From: Rachicladosporium sp. CCFEE 5018
Taxonomy: Eukaryota > Ascomycota > Dothideomycetes > Cladosporiales > Cladosporiaceae
DNA: 64,000 bases
Direction: 5' to 3'
Assembly: GCA_002077045.2 (NCBI GenBank)
Contig: KZ111146.1
Coordinates: 542,379 to 606,378, forward strand
Translations under genes and position numbers: made by a program
In this document: one piece after another, positions 10,014-20,530 of the stretch
How positions within the stretch are numbered: the stretch's first letter is position 1
Layout: every line of letters starts with the position of its first letter
Notes under the pieces: generated by a model
What the model was told of the DNA's origin: nothing
Databases searched by the model: none
What the model saw: the letters and a program-made list of their open reading frames with translations, nothing else

Positions 10014-10919
10014 ATGTCCATATGGCGGGGCACGCAGTCCGCGATATTCTACTACGTCTCCTGCACGCCCCTCCTTAACGCTAGGTACAGGAAGCGGCGC
10101 GAGAAGGAAGCGCGGCGAGATGCATTATCAAGAACAGAATGGAAGACTACGCATCCGGATTACCCGGACCAGGTTGCGCCGAACAGCATAAACCCGTTTT
10201 GGGCGGCGGAGATAGAGGCAGGGCCGAGGATCGATCCAGGGAAGCTGAAGGAGATCAAAGAGAAGCGGAAAGCGAGGTTTGAGGGCCGGGAGGTGGGTGA
10301 TGTCAACGTAGGGAGGGGTGTGGAGAGCCGAGCAGGCACAGGCAGCAGCGGCCAAAATCTCGAAGACGCTCGCCTCGGTGCTGACGGCTCGAAAGATGGC
10401 AGCGTCGCAGGAGGAGCGAGATGGAACCACAGGATCTACCAACGCGAGGACGAAGAGCTCTGGGGCGCACAAGGCAGCAGTTCCGCGAACCTTCACGGCA
10501 TTCTCACGCGCCCAAGCACAGCCCACACGAATGCTTCCGCGACGCCGAAATCCTATCAACCCGACCGCCATCCTGCGATAAACGACATGCACCCGCCCAC
10601 CACACGCAAAATCTCCCATCCCGAAGCCGTAGCTTGGATGTTCCAACCTTTACCCACTGCGGAGGTGATGGCCGGTAATGAGCCACCTGGTCGCAGTCGG
10701 ACGAACAGTGATTTGAGTCGCTCGAGGGCTACGAGTTTGCGGAAGAAAGTCTCGGGTACGCCGGTCAGGGTTGTGCATCTGGAGAGCGAGGAGACCGTGG
10801 AGACTGTATTGCTAACGCCAGGAAGTGACGTTGGGTGGGTGCCGGAGGAGGAAGCAGTGGAATTTGCGTTTGAGCATACGAGGAGGGAGGTTAGTCAGAG
10901 GAGGAGTTTGGAGTGGTGA
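10014..10919 (+). CDS. Conserved hypothetical protein G, left copy
   Basis: Single exon, 301 residues, start ATG-TCC-ATA-TGG. The N-terminus (M-S-I-W-R-G-T-Q-S-A-I-F-Y-Y-V-S-C-T-P) is hydrophobic and could be a short membrane or targeting segment. It is followed by a basic stretch (R-Y-R-K-R-R-E-K-E-A-R-R) and N-P-F-W-A-A-E-I-E-A-G-P. The middle is Ser/Gly-rich, probably disordered. Conserved C-terminal blocks include H-P-E-A-V-A-W-M-F-Q-P-L-P and G-W-V-P-E-E-E-A-V-E-F-A-F-E. I recognise no family. The right copy (39,434-40,333, 299 residues) is similar with small indels, so the protein appears to be under selection. Function unknown. Confidence 0.75.
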   Translation: MSIWRGTQSAIFYYVSCTPLLNARYRKRREKEARRDALSRTEWKTTHPDYPDQVAPNSINPFWAAEIEAGPRIDPGKLKEIKEKRKARFEGREVGDVNVGRGVESRAGTGSSGQNLEDARLGADGSKDGSVAGGARWNHRIYQREDEELWGAQGSSSANLHGILTRPSTAHTNASATPKSYQPDRHPAINDMHPPTTRKISHPEAVAWMFQPLPTAEVMAGNEPPGRSRTNSDLSRSRATSLRKKVSGTPVRVVHLESEETVETVLLTPGSDVGWVPEEEAVEFAFEHTRREVSQRRSLEW

Positions 10920-11774
10920 GGTGGCATGGCTGGGGACGTTTGGACCATGTTGGAATAGGCGTTTGGTGAGTTGCTTGTACTGTTGCTTTGAGGTTCAGCG
11001 AGGCGTCTGGGCATGAGGTATGGGTCTGCATTTGGGTAGGCCAAGTTGTCAGGAGTACTTCGGTGTTGAGAGGCAATGAAAGGTGGAAGGAGGAGGGTGT
11101 AGCAATAAGAATATTTATCAATCGACATGTCGAGCATGTACCTACCTGGCCGTCTGACGGTGAACACATCAGATGAGTTGCAACGGTCACTCGCAGCGTG
11201 GCAAAACGGGCAGCGATCATATCGACGCCACCAGACAAGCAGGAACCTGGATTGGTCCAAGCCAAAGAGCATCGGCCGAAACGACGTGAGGCATGTCACC
11301 TCCACGAACCACCATCTTTTCCCGCTCCGCTCGGGTAGTTCAACGATGGTAGACCAACGGAGCTAGAGAGAGCTCCTGACTCTTGCGCAGCCGAGGAAAG
11401 TACGGTTTGTCTAAGATTGGTACACCTAACGCCATTCTGCTGCTCTCAACTGTACCGCTAACCTTGCCGAAGCAGTCGCAAGTAAGTTTCCATTTCTCGA
11501 GCTTTCTTCCGGTAAGCTGGTAGCATTGTAATAACGGTGTCGTTGCCAATGAGAGTGCGAGGTTAGGCCTATCCAGGTCGTGACCAGCTCGGCTCTTGAA
11601 CATGACACTTTTGGCAGAAACCTCTCGCGTCCGATAAGAGCGTGAATCGGGCCTATGAATGACCATTGTCCCTCTGTATCATGGCGTGGTGTTACTTGTC
11701 GTAGTACACGTCGAGCGTTGAGAAAGTGCGAGCGAGTGTTGTTCAACGCATGATCAACTCGACTCTCTGGAGTG
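10920..11774. other. 3' flank of gene G
   Basis: About 850 bp downstream of G. It aligns with 40,334-41,180 in the right copy. No gene seen. Confidence 0.4.
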
Positions 11775-11785
11775 ATCTCTCGGTG

Positions 11786-12530
11786 CCTGTGCTACTACAC
11801 GACAAGCTGCTAAAGCCAGTCTCGAGGAGCGCCATCCGGTGGGAGCGCAATAGAAGTGTGCGATTGACTGCGTTTTTCATGAGATCCTACCAAGGCTTGT
11901 GCTACTATGAGTTGAGCCACAAATGTCAGAACCCTGAAGATCGATCCATGGAGAGCGCGAGATGAGACTGATGGAGCGCATGATTGATCCAATCCTCCAT
12001 TCTCCTCTCCATTGCTTGTGCTTATGTACATCAAGCTGAAAGTGTCACTCGCAGAGCATTCCATCCACGGAGAGCACACGTCTCTGCACGTCTGGCGTTC
12101 GGCATCGGAGTTGGACAGCAGGCTCGACTCTCGTTGGCAATTGGACACCTCCTATGCTGTTTCACAAAGAGCTGGATGTGACAGTACGGAGACAAGTCGT
12201 CCTAAGAGAGCTCACGAAAAGACTAAAGAAGAGATCAGTGACCTACATGTACCTCTCATGAAAACGTTGTTGCGACTTGTGCTGGTATTCATGTAGCTGC
12301 GATAGTCGTTCTCCAAGTACTGCGCCCATGGAGAGCACATGTGCGTGCTCAAGGGACGTCCATGGGTAGAACTGCGTCGGCTTTCAAAGATCAAGTGCTA
12401 TCGCTTATGCTGCTTTGCATCAAGCTGCGACTGTCCTTCTCTCGGACCTTGATCCACAGAGAGCACATGGAGTCCGGAGAAACGTTCCGCCGGCTCCGGA
12501 TTGCGCAATCAGCAGCCTTTGACTGCGGCA
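11786..12530 (+). repeat. Degenerate tandem array, period about 110-135 bp, six units (left copy)
   Basis: Six related units start near 11,789, 11,898, 12,016, 12,151, 12,278 and 12,405. Each opens with a form of T-G-T-G-C-T, followed by a CATCAAGCTG-like stretch, then GTC...TTCTC, and about 45 bp later (A/C)GGAGAGCACA(T/C)G. The fourth unit is the most decayed. The same array is in the right copy at about 41,196-41,900. It lies between the convergent genes G and H. Not a known transposon or CRISPR: units are contiguous and diverged. Confidence 0.6.
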
Positions 12531-12699
12531 TCGCTTACTCCTTATGTGCTTCATTCCTATACCTCCTCATCATTAACATTGAACGAGTGGAACAGACTGA
12601 TAGGTAACAAACGATAAAGGCACAAGTGAGCACGCAGTCATTTCACGTTCATTTCATTAATCATACACCCCAATCACCGCTAACAAGTATATACCTTTC

Positions 12700-12850
12700 C
12701 TGTTTCAGCCTATCTCGGCGAACAAAGGCCTCCCTATCCCGTATCACGAGTCTCGGCGTCCGAAAAACACTTCTCGATTCTCGTAGTTCCTTTCTCGGCG
12801 TTCGAGATCCTAGTCTCGGCGCTCGAGAACGTCCTCTCGGCGCTCGATTA
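12700..12850 (-). repeat. Short TCTCGGCG(C/T)(T/C)CGA repeats across the 3' end of H
   Basis: Five clear copies of TCTCGGCG plus one TCTCGATTC variant in 150 bp, spaced about 20-45 bp apart. On the minus strand they encode E-R-R-(E/D) steps at the end of H and continue beyond its TAG stop at 12,810. Confidence 0.6.
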
Positions 12851-13793
12851 TGTGGATCTCCTCTAGTGAGCGCTTCCTGCGGAATCTCACTCGCTTACGA
12901 GGTGGCGCAGGCGGAACCGATGACCAGATGTTGTACTCAGTGGGCGTCTGCATCACAATGGGCTCGGCGTAGTTCCACACTTCGTTCCTTTGAATGTTAT
13001 CTAGCGTCTCGTCGTACGCCTCGCCTATGGCCGGCTGCTGTGGCGCATTGGGATCCTGCTGGTACATCGAATGCATGCGGTTCGGCAAGGTTGGCCCGAC
13101 TCTGCTGGCAAATGGCCTGAGGGGTTCCAGCCGACGGCTCCCATCCGGGTTGAACAGATGCTCGACGGCTGCAACTTCAGCCCGATATTCCTTCACTTTC
13201 TCTTCATCAATGCCGTGGTTAGTGTTGAAGCCGGCGATGATCGCAGCCGTTTCATTCGCGAGCGCCTCCTCGTCCACATCCTTGAATTGGGCCGCTAGGA
13301 CTTCATCTGCGTTTTCTGGTGTCACCTCGACCTCGACATCGTCCTTGTCTGCCGTGGGGTCGAGTTTCGTCATCTCGCTAGATGCTGCTAGGCTGGCGGC
13401 GGCAGCTCTTTCCGATGCCTCGCGCACAGCGGCGTCGACCATTGCCATCTCGCCAAATGCTGCGAGATTGGCGGCGGCTTCCAGGACCGCGGCTGCATCC
13501 CATTCGGCACGCTCGCGAGCCGAGATCTGGCCCACAGACAGGGAGTCGTCGCGCCACGCGAAGTCTCGCACGGCTTCTTCCTCCGCCTTGCGAGCTTTCT
13601 CGGCGTCCTCCGCTTCGTGACGCTTGTCGAGTGCCTTCTTGAAGTCGCGCAGCACGCGACCGTCCAAGTCATCAGCGTCAGGACCTAAGCACAGTCAGTC
13701 TGCTGTCGGCCGCGGAAAGCAAAATCACATACCTTCGCGCTCGAAGCACGATAGGAGACCTTTGAGTTGCTTCATACTTGGTACTTGCTCCAT
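12810..13793 (-). CDS. Ala/Glu-rich, probably coiled-coil protein H, left copy
   Basis: Exons on the minus strand 13793-13733 and 13684-12810; 311 residues starting M-E-Q-V-P-S-M-K-Q-L-K-G-L-L-S-C-F. The first two thirds are highly charged and Ala-rich (K-A-L-D-K-R-H-E-A-E-D-A-E-K-A-R-K-A-E-E-E) and look like coiled coil; then an acidic stretch (D-K-D-D-V-E-V-E-V-T-P-E-N-A), S-M-Y-Q-Q-D-P-N-A-P-Q-Q, and a very basic tail (P-P-R-K-R-V-R-F-R-R-K-R) before the E-R-R-E repeats. I recognise no family. The right copy (43,207-42,224) has the same length and splice sites and very few differences. The gene is flanked by tandem repeats on both sides. Confidence 0.7.
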
Positions 13794-13824
13794 CCAGTGC
13801 AGAGCGCAAGACCGGAGGAAGAGG

Positions 13825-13980
13825 GTTGTGGTGCAATGCAGGTATAGTGATCAAAGTGAAGTCGAAGGTGTGTTGTTGGTAGTGAGGTGTAGCGAGGTCG
13901 TGGTGCAATGTAGGAATAGTAACAGGAAGGGAGGTCGAAGGTGTGTTGTTGTTGGTGAGGTGCAGTGAGGTCGAAGTGAG
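13825..13980. repeat. Tandem duplication of an about 75-bp unit, left copy
   Basis: Two successive copies begin GTGGTGCAATG(C/T)AGG(T/A)ATAGT and continue to GGTCGAAGGTGTGTTGTTG...GTGAGGTG(C/T)AG(C/T)GAGGTC. It lies just upstream of the start of H, and the same doublet occurs at 43,240-43,395. It is probably part of the 5' region of H. Confidence 0.55.
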
Positions 13981-14429
13981 GGCGCGGATGAGCGCGACGA
14001 CGAGAGTGTCGGCGCGATCAGCGCTCAGCGCAATGCGCTTCGAACGATATGTCGATGCAAGTTGATTAGTAGAGACTGTCGGTATGAAGACTGGAGCTCC
14101 GCATGCAAAGAGTGTGGTGGATGTCGTGTTCAATGCATAAGGAGTGTGTGGGTGTTGGTGAAGTGGTGGGAGTTGTGGTTCACTTGACGTTCACACCGCT
14201 CGTGGGTGCGGGGCTCACGTGGTGCCCACGCAGGGTGAAGTAAGTCGCTCCTTCCAAGTCGGCCTGATCAGGGGTGGACTTCGGCGGCAGGACCGATGGG
14301 TGGTGTCTTTTGGTAAATATGCAGAACGGGAAGAATGGTATGGGAGAACTATGAGGGAGTGGTCGGAGAATGTCTTGCAGTTGAAGGAGTTGTTGTAATA
14401 GAAGTGGTTGTGCTGGAAGTGGTTGTTGC

Positions 14430-14800
14430 AGCGGAAGTGCGGCGAGGGAGGGGGTGACGTTTAGTGTACCTGAAGCAACGAACAGCACGTGAATGTTCAC
14501 ATGCTCCGTATGCGCAACGACGCATATGCTCTGTACTGCAGAATGCCGTTGTGGAAGCGTCTCGTATGGTACCATGAATTGGGCAGAACGGGGTGGAAAG
14601 TGGGTTGGTTCTGAAGTAACGAGAGAGCACACCAATACTTACATACTCCATGCCTGAGTTCGGACTTGGTCACTCCTGAATCGTATGGTAGTTTAGCAGT
14701 CTCACGTCGTGCGAGGGCGGCGAGACAGAAGAGCGGATCCTGCAGCAACGCGAAAGTCTACCCATATTGACATGCTTCTGGAGCCACCACCACGCATCGG
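14430..14800 (-). repeat. Degenerate tandem array, period about 130-140 bp, three units (left copy)
   Basis: Read on the minus strand, units start near 14,781, 14,650 and 14,510 with forms of G-(G/A)-A-G-C-A-T-G-T-(G/A)-A-(G/A)-T-A-T, followed about 20 bp later by (G/C)GTTGCTTCAGG. The right copy has three matching units near 44,180, 44,054 and 43,925. Some units contain the string GTAAGTAT and a CAG, so they could look like small introns, but no long spliced frame joins them. Confidence 0.5.
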
Positions 14801-14959
14801 CTCTATTCCGCGAAGACCCTCGAACTCGGTAGGATATCTGCAAGACCGCTTGGTCAAGTTGGCTGGGCACTTCGGACGCGACATGACCCGCGCACTGCTC
14901 ATGAAGGCATGCAAGTGCTCCAACCGGCAGACGTCGCGGAGGGGAAGAGGCAAGTAATC

Positions 14960-16070
14960 AGCAGGACCACTTCAGCAACTCTGGCGAGGCACAGTCATAC
15001 TGAATACTTATGCGCATCAGCCGCAGCTCCAGTCCATTGCTAATCCTCCTGTCCAGCCCCATCCATGCGCGGACGAGACTCCGTTGACCTTGGCGAACGG
15101 AGGGCATAACTGTGCGCACCAGCGTCCTGAGATCCAACCTCACAGCCAGACAGATCATAAGATCTACTCCCTTACCCCTGGAAGTCCGTTCTGATGCAGA
15201 ATGATCGCGCATTGTGTAACACACCGCGGCACTATTGCACTTGCGACGGCATCGCTGAAGAGAGATCGCTCTTGCTCGGATCGCCTGATCCTCTTGAGGT
15301 GAAAGTGTCACGCTTGCGAACCACTCGCTGATAGTCCGCGCAAGAAGTGTGAGCGCCAGGGCTGCGGAAGCGCAACAGATCGCGATCCGCGCTTACAGTA
15401 ATGGGCGCGAGGACTTCGCCTTGCCACGGCACCATATCTGCAGCGTAGCAACCCACCAGCTTGAAAGCTTTGCCATGAATATAAGCTCGCGGACGTGCTT
15501 ATGTTGCAGCGCTTTGCCATGATTTGGGAACACATCCGACAGTGATCAGTACCCAACACAACCTCTGAACTGCGCTGCCCAATACCGCGCAGGGCGTGTA
15601 GCCAATATAAGTCTCGCCAGCGCAAATATACACGGCACAGATGTATGATTCTGGGATGAAGCTCGCGACAGATCTGCTCGTTGGTCGAAAAGTTGTCCAG
15701 TCATCAGGTCAGGTCGTTCCTTCCAGTCTTAGCCCGAGCGTGCCTTCCGCACATGATCGGACTTGTGCCATCACGAGATATTTCTTAGCCTCGCCAAACG
15801 CAATCAATCGTTACTTTCAGTGCGGCCGTAACTTTCGCGGCATTACGATGCCAATAGATTGTCTTTCTTCACCAAGAGGTGAGGTCGGGAGTGAGGCGCG
15901 ACATGCGGAAGGCACGTGCGGCGCCAATGTCAGGTCCCGCGATCACGTCATCCGGCATTGGACATTTCGACAATTATTCGGCAGAGGTAAACATGATCGC
16001 CGTGTTGAGTTCATGACCACCTAGAGCACTTCTTGAACACCAGCTATCAACAATCGCTACTCCTGTAATC
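14960..16070. promoter_or_regulatory. APS kinase upstream region; part is missing from the right copy
   Basis: About 1.1 kb with no gene seen. The stretch about 14,990-15,870 has no counterpart in the right copy. The stretch 15,873-15,965 matches 44,517-44,610 closely (both hold GTGAGGTCGG, then GAGNCGCGACA and CGGAAGGCACG). It marks the end of the duplicated block and probably belongs to the APS kinase promoter. Confidence 0.5.
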
Positions 16071-16749
16071 ATGGCCACGTAAGTCTACCGTACAGCGATC
16101 TGATCTGTCACTGTCTCACACTCATCCCAGCAACATCACCTGGCACTCCGGCCTCACTCGTGAGGAGCGCAGCACTCTCCGCAAGCAGCGTGGCGCAACC
16201 GTGTGGTTCACAGGTCTCTCCGCATCCGGGAAATCTACGATCGCGATCGCTCTCGAGCAGCACCTCCTCCACCTCGGCCTCCAGACCTACCGCCTCGATG
16301 GCGACAATGTGCGCTTCGGCCTGAACAAGGATCTCGGCTTCTCCCCAAAGGACCGCGAAGAAAACATCCGTCGGATCGCAGAGGTCGCAAAACTCTTCGC
16401 CGACAGCACGACGATCGCTCTCACATCTTTCATCTCACCGTACAAGGCGGACCGACAGCTGGCGCGAGATCTGCACGCAGACAGTGGAAAGACAGCTGAG
16501 GCGCCGCTCCCATTCATTGAGGTCTACGTCGACATCTCGGTGGAGGAGGCGGAGAAGCGAGATCCGAAAGGTCTGTACAAGAAAGCAAGGGCTGGCGAGA
16601 TCAAGGAGTTTACCGGGATCAGTGCGCCCTATGAGGCGCCTGAGAAGCCAGAGATCCACATCGATAGTGCGAAGACGTCAGTGGAAGACTCTGTGAGGCA
16701 GATCACAGACTATCTGGAGAAAGAGGGATTGCTCAAGCTCGGCTCATGA
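16071..16749 (+). CDS. MET14: Adenylylsulfate (APS) kinase
   Basis: Phosphorylates adenosine 5'-phosphosulfate to PAPS with ATP, the second step of sulfate assimilation. Exon 1 is only 8 bases (16071-16078, ATGGCCAC), then a 52-bp intron, and exon 2 is 16131-16749; 208 residues. The P-loop G-L-S-A-S-G-K-S lies at residues 31-38, followed by L-D-G-D-N-V-R-F-G-L-N and F-I-S-P-Y-K-A-D-R. K-E-F-T-G-I-S-A-P-Y-E-A-P is the typical C-terminal motif. The length matches fungal single-domain enzymes. The upstream region contains a breakpoint of the duplicated block. Confidence 0.95.
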
Positions 16750-17909
16750 GCGCACAATCTGCTCGTACGGCATGCATGCCGTCAGCTGAATGGCTAGCCT
16801 CGTCACCAAGGCGTTGCTGCACAGCGATTAGAGACAATGGCGCAGAGGCGATGCTCTAAGAGCGCTGAAGGGCAGCGATACGTGCAGTAGTCGCTACCCG
16901 GAACATCGATACTGGTAAGCCGTAAAGCGCCGATATGAGGCTTCGTGCCCTGTTTGGAGACCACTCGAATATCCAGCCAACGTCCGTCTCGTTGGCCGCA
17001 GCGGTAAATACGTGAGTGTACAGTATGCTTCGTACAAAATGAAGCGCGAGAAACCTTGAAACCCATGTACAGCCAGATTGAGGTCGAACTTACCGGCATA
17101 GCGCACGTGGCTGGCATGCTAGCTCACCGACTTTGTCCCAGCATTCTAGTTCTCTTCGTACATGCAGGCCTCCATGTGTATGGTCTCAAACGCTACCTCA
17201 TCACTCAACTGCCACTTGTCAACGGACTCAGTTTCCGGCTTTCTCGATACGGCAATTCCAGACGCCTCTGCCAAGCCGGTCCACAGATGGTGGAAGTTGG
17301 AGGCGCTGAATTGCAACATCACTACTGCACCTCTTGAACTCTCTTGTCACGACCGAAGCGTTGCCGACACCTGCGAAGCCTTGCATTGCCAACCTCTTGA
17401 TCGCGTCGTGCCTTGACTGTCTACTGAATGGGTCAGACGTTACGACAACGTCTTCTACTGACGTCGGAAAGATCTGCTGCCAAGTCCTCAAGCTGTGGGA
17501 ATACCACCGGCTATAACTCACGACGGTTACATGCACGCCTACTGACGACTGCCTTGCAGGGGAGCACTGAGTCCGAAACGCCAATGCCGCCCGCCATGGA
17601 TGTTCACACCCTATAAACTGCGGGGACGGCTTCTTCCACATGGCGTTCGTTGCTCGTGATCCAAACCTTATGGCCACCGTGACCACCGCAGAGCACTCGG
17701 GTGACTCAATCTGGTCTGCCGGAGGTCATCGCCTGTGTACGAAGTACTTGCACGCGTTCATCGAGTGATGAGCCGTCATAGCTGTAGTACTTAAGGCATG
17801 GTATAAGTCTTTCTCTCATCTTGCTATCCTTTGTGTATCTCTCCGAGGTGGCAACAGCACCGTTTCGCAACCCATCCTTCTTCCGTTACTCTACCGCATT
17901 GTACTCATT
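16750..17909. other. Intergenic between APS kinase and sugar transporter
   Basis: About 1.16 kb. A 152-codon open frame on the minus strand (17,686-17,228) has no recognisable motif and is probably chance. The right end should hold the transporter promoter. Confidence 0.4.
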
Positions 17910-19971
17910 ATGCGTACCATGTACGGCCGCGGCCGTCCTCTGCGGGCGGCCATCTATACGTGTTGTCTGGCAGCATTCTTGTTCTTCGGGTACGGAAACA
18001 CCAAATCTATATGATAGGCCTTGATGTAGACACTTACCTTTCGGTGCAGATATGATCAGGGCGTTTTCGGAGGTATATTACAGAATAAGCACTGGCTGGA
18101 ACAGTTCGACCACCCGTCGGACACCATCACAGGTATGCCTGACGAACCAAGTCTACAATGCAACAGCTGACAGGCATAGGAATCACGGTGGCCTCTTACT
18201 GCTTCGGAGCTTTCTTTGGCTGCATCCTCAATATCTTCATCGGCGACTACTTCGGCCGGAGGAAGATGATCTGGATCGCTATGGGTTTCATCTTCATCGG
18301 AGCTAGCTTGCAGACATCGGCTTACGCGCTATCGCATCTCATCATCGGTAGGATAATCACTGGACTCGGAACTGGCATTGACAGTAGCACGGTGCCCATG
18401 TATCAGTCTGAGCTGTCGAAGAAGGAGAATAGAGGGCAGGTCGTCTCGTGGGAGATCTGGTTCATCGGCATTGGTATCGGTGAGTGCCTCGCAAATTCAA
18501 AAGGTGAATTATTGAACAAGACTGACCACATGCAGTGCTCGCCTACTGGTAAGTGACTTACTCACGTCTTTGACGAACAAGGAACTTATCAACGTATTTC
18601 AGGATCGACTATGGCTTCAGCTACGTCGATAGCGACGTCGCATTTCGAGCGCCGATCGGTATCCAACTTATCTTCGCTGTGGTGGTAACAATCATCGTGG
18701 TAAGTCTTGACAGAGTCTTAGCGTACACTCAAGCACGTATGCAATCGTGGACACTAACTCAGCATACAGTGGGGTCTTCCCGAGTCTCCCAGATGGCTAG
18801 CGAAGCGAGGACGAATTGACGAAGCCCGAGAAGTGCTCTGTGCCGTCTTCGATCTTCCCGACGATGACCCATGGGTTCTAAGCGAGATCCGCGCCATCGA
18901 GGCCGCAATTGCTATCGAGCGCGGCTCGGGCGCCGGAACCGTCTCTGCGCTCTTCAAAAACGACATCCTGCAGACCCGAAAGCGCACCATCCTGGCTTGG
19001 TTCGGTCTGTTCATGAATCAATGGTCCGGTATCAACTTGGTCGTGAGTCAATCTGGTCTACTCTCGACTACCATTCAGACACGCTGTTGACACTTTACAG
19101 ATCTACTATATGCCCACTGTGCTTGTTGTCAACGTTGGCATGTCTCCCGGACGTGCTCAGCTCATTGCTGGCTTCGTAGAGGTAAGAGTCGAGCGATATT
19201 GCTGGACCAGGTTTTCATGCTGACCTCTCGCACAGCTCATGTTTCCCATCGGCAATACGCTACCAGCGCTATACCTCGATCGCATGGGACGCAAGCGTAC
19301 CATGATGATTGGTTGCACGATCTTGAGCATATGCATGCTGTTCATCAGCGTCCTCCTGAGCGTCAACAAGCCCGCTTGCTCATCTGCATCGATCGCATTC
19401 TTCTTTATTTACCTACGTACACAGCTTCTATTCCCCCATTCTGACGTCTACTGACACCTTCACAGTGGTTTTTGGAGCGACCATCAACGTCGTGCCTTGG
19501 GTTTGGGGTCCAGGTAAGCCATCGGCCTTATTAGGTTCACCCGGCTTCTACGACACATAGCATCGCGTGCTGACTATTCTTAGAAATCCTACCTCTTGAA
19601 GCTAGAGCTAAGGGCACCGCTGTCTCCGTCTCTTCTCACTGGATCTGGGTAGGTCGATCATATGACGTACGGGTCCAGTCTCTCATTAACACCTCTCGCA
19701 GAACGCCTGCATCGTCCTCATAACCCCAATCCTCATCAACCGCATCGGCTGGAAGACCTACCTGATCTTCATGATCCTCCTCGCACTCTTCGTGCCCGGT
19801 GTGTGGTACTTCTACCCCGAGACCAGCGGCTTGAGCTTAGAGGAGATTGACAACATCTTCTTGCCCGAGGGCCACAAGGTCAACCCTGGCGATTACGCGG
19901 CCGTCACTGGTGGTGATGTTACGCCAGACTCGGAGAAGGGTGGGATGAAGAGGACTGAGGAGAAAGTCTAG
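17910..19971 (+). CDS. MFS sugar transporter (sugar porter family)
   Basis: Plasma-membrane proton-coupled or facilitative sugar porter. Eleven exons: 17910-17989, 18050-18132, 18174-18479, 18536-18548, 18603-18699, 18770-19042, 19101-19181, 19236-19416, 19466-19513, 19584-19648, 19702-19971; 498 residues in frame. Exon 4 is a 13-base microexon. Hallmarks: G-Y-D-Q-G-V-F-G-G at the end of helix 1, G-D-Y-F-G-R-R-K, G-R-I-I-T-G-L-G-T-G, P-E-S-P-R-W-L after helix 6, D-R-M-G-R-K after helix 8, and P-E-T-S-G-L-S-L-E-E-I-D after helix 12. A second in-frame ATG at 17919 is an equally good start. The substrate (hexose, pentose, quinate-type) cannot be told. Confidence 0.92.
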
Positions 19972-20530
19972 GTGGGGGTAGTTGACGCTTCTCTGTCATC
20001 GTCGATCATGGTGGTGCATATACACACTACGACCAAATACATGGGCGGTAGCTGTACCTTCCAACTCTGCATCTTGCACCTTCTCCATCGATCACCGTAG
20101 CGCAATGTCACCGAGCATTGCAGTACTCCAGCTGTAGCAATTAGCTTGTAGCTTGAAGCAGAGGACGGAAACCCTCAGTGGTATCGTGATACTATGCCCT
20201 AGGCAGCACGAAGAATTTCTTGACTGCTTCCGAATAGACGAAGTCGACTAGTGGATACTCACCTCGCTGACTGGAAAATCTCTTCGTCTGCCTCGACGTC
20301 AAGGAGACGGACAAACGAGACGTGGGAGTAGCAGACATTGAGCAAAAAATTCAGGCGGCGGGCCGGCTCTTTCTTGAAACGCGAGGCTTCGCCTTGACGA
20401 GTGCACGTGCTGAGCCGAAGTTTGGGCTCCTCAGTAAGCTGCTGCTGGATGTGGTGAAAAGGTTGCATCAAGTCTATGTCATGCTTTTCCTCATGAGCGC
20501 GACTGGCCGATACCCGTGCCAGCGCCCTGC
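19972..20530. other. 3' flanks of convergent transporter and SEC26
   Basis: About 560 bp between two convergent stops. No gene seen. Confidence 0.4.

Noticed and set aside
11786..12530. CRISPR-like array
   Set aside because: Eukaryotic context, units contiguous and degenerate, with no identical direct repeats and unique spacers.
14349..14651. Cys/His-containing frame that looked like a zinc-finger repeat
   Set aside because: The Cys/His spacing is not kept between units or between copies; the signal comes from the DNA tandem repeat.
17228..17686. 152-codon minus-strand frame between APS kinase and the transporter
   Set aside because: No motif, no family resemblance and no copy elsewhere in the window to test it; open frames of this length are common by chance in this GC-rich DNA.
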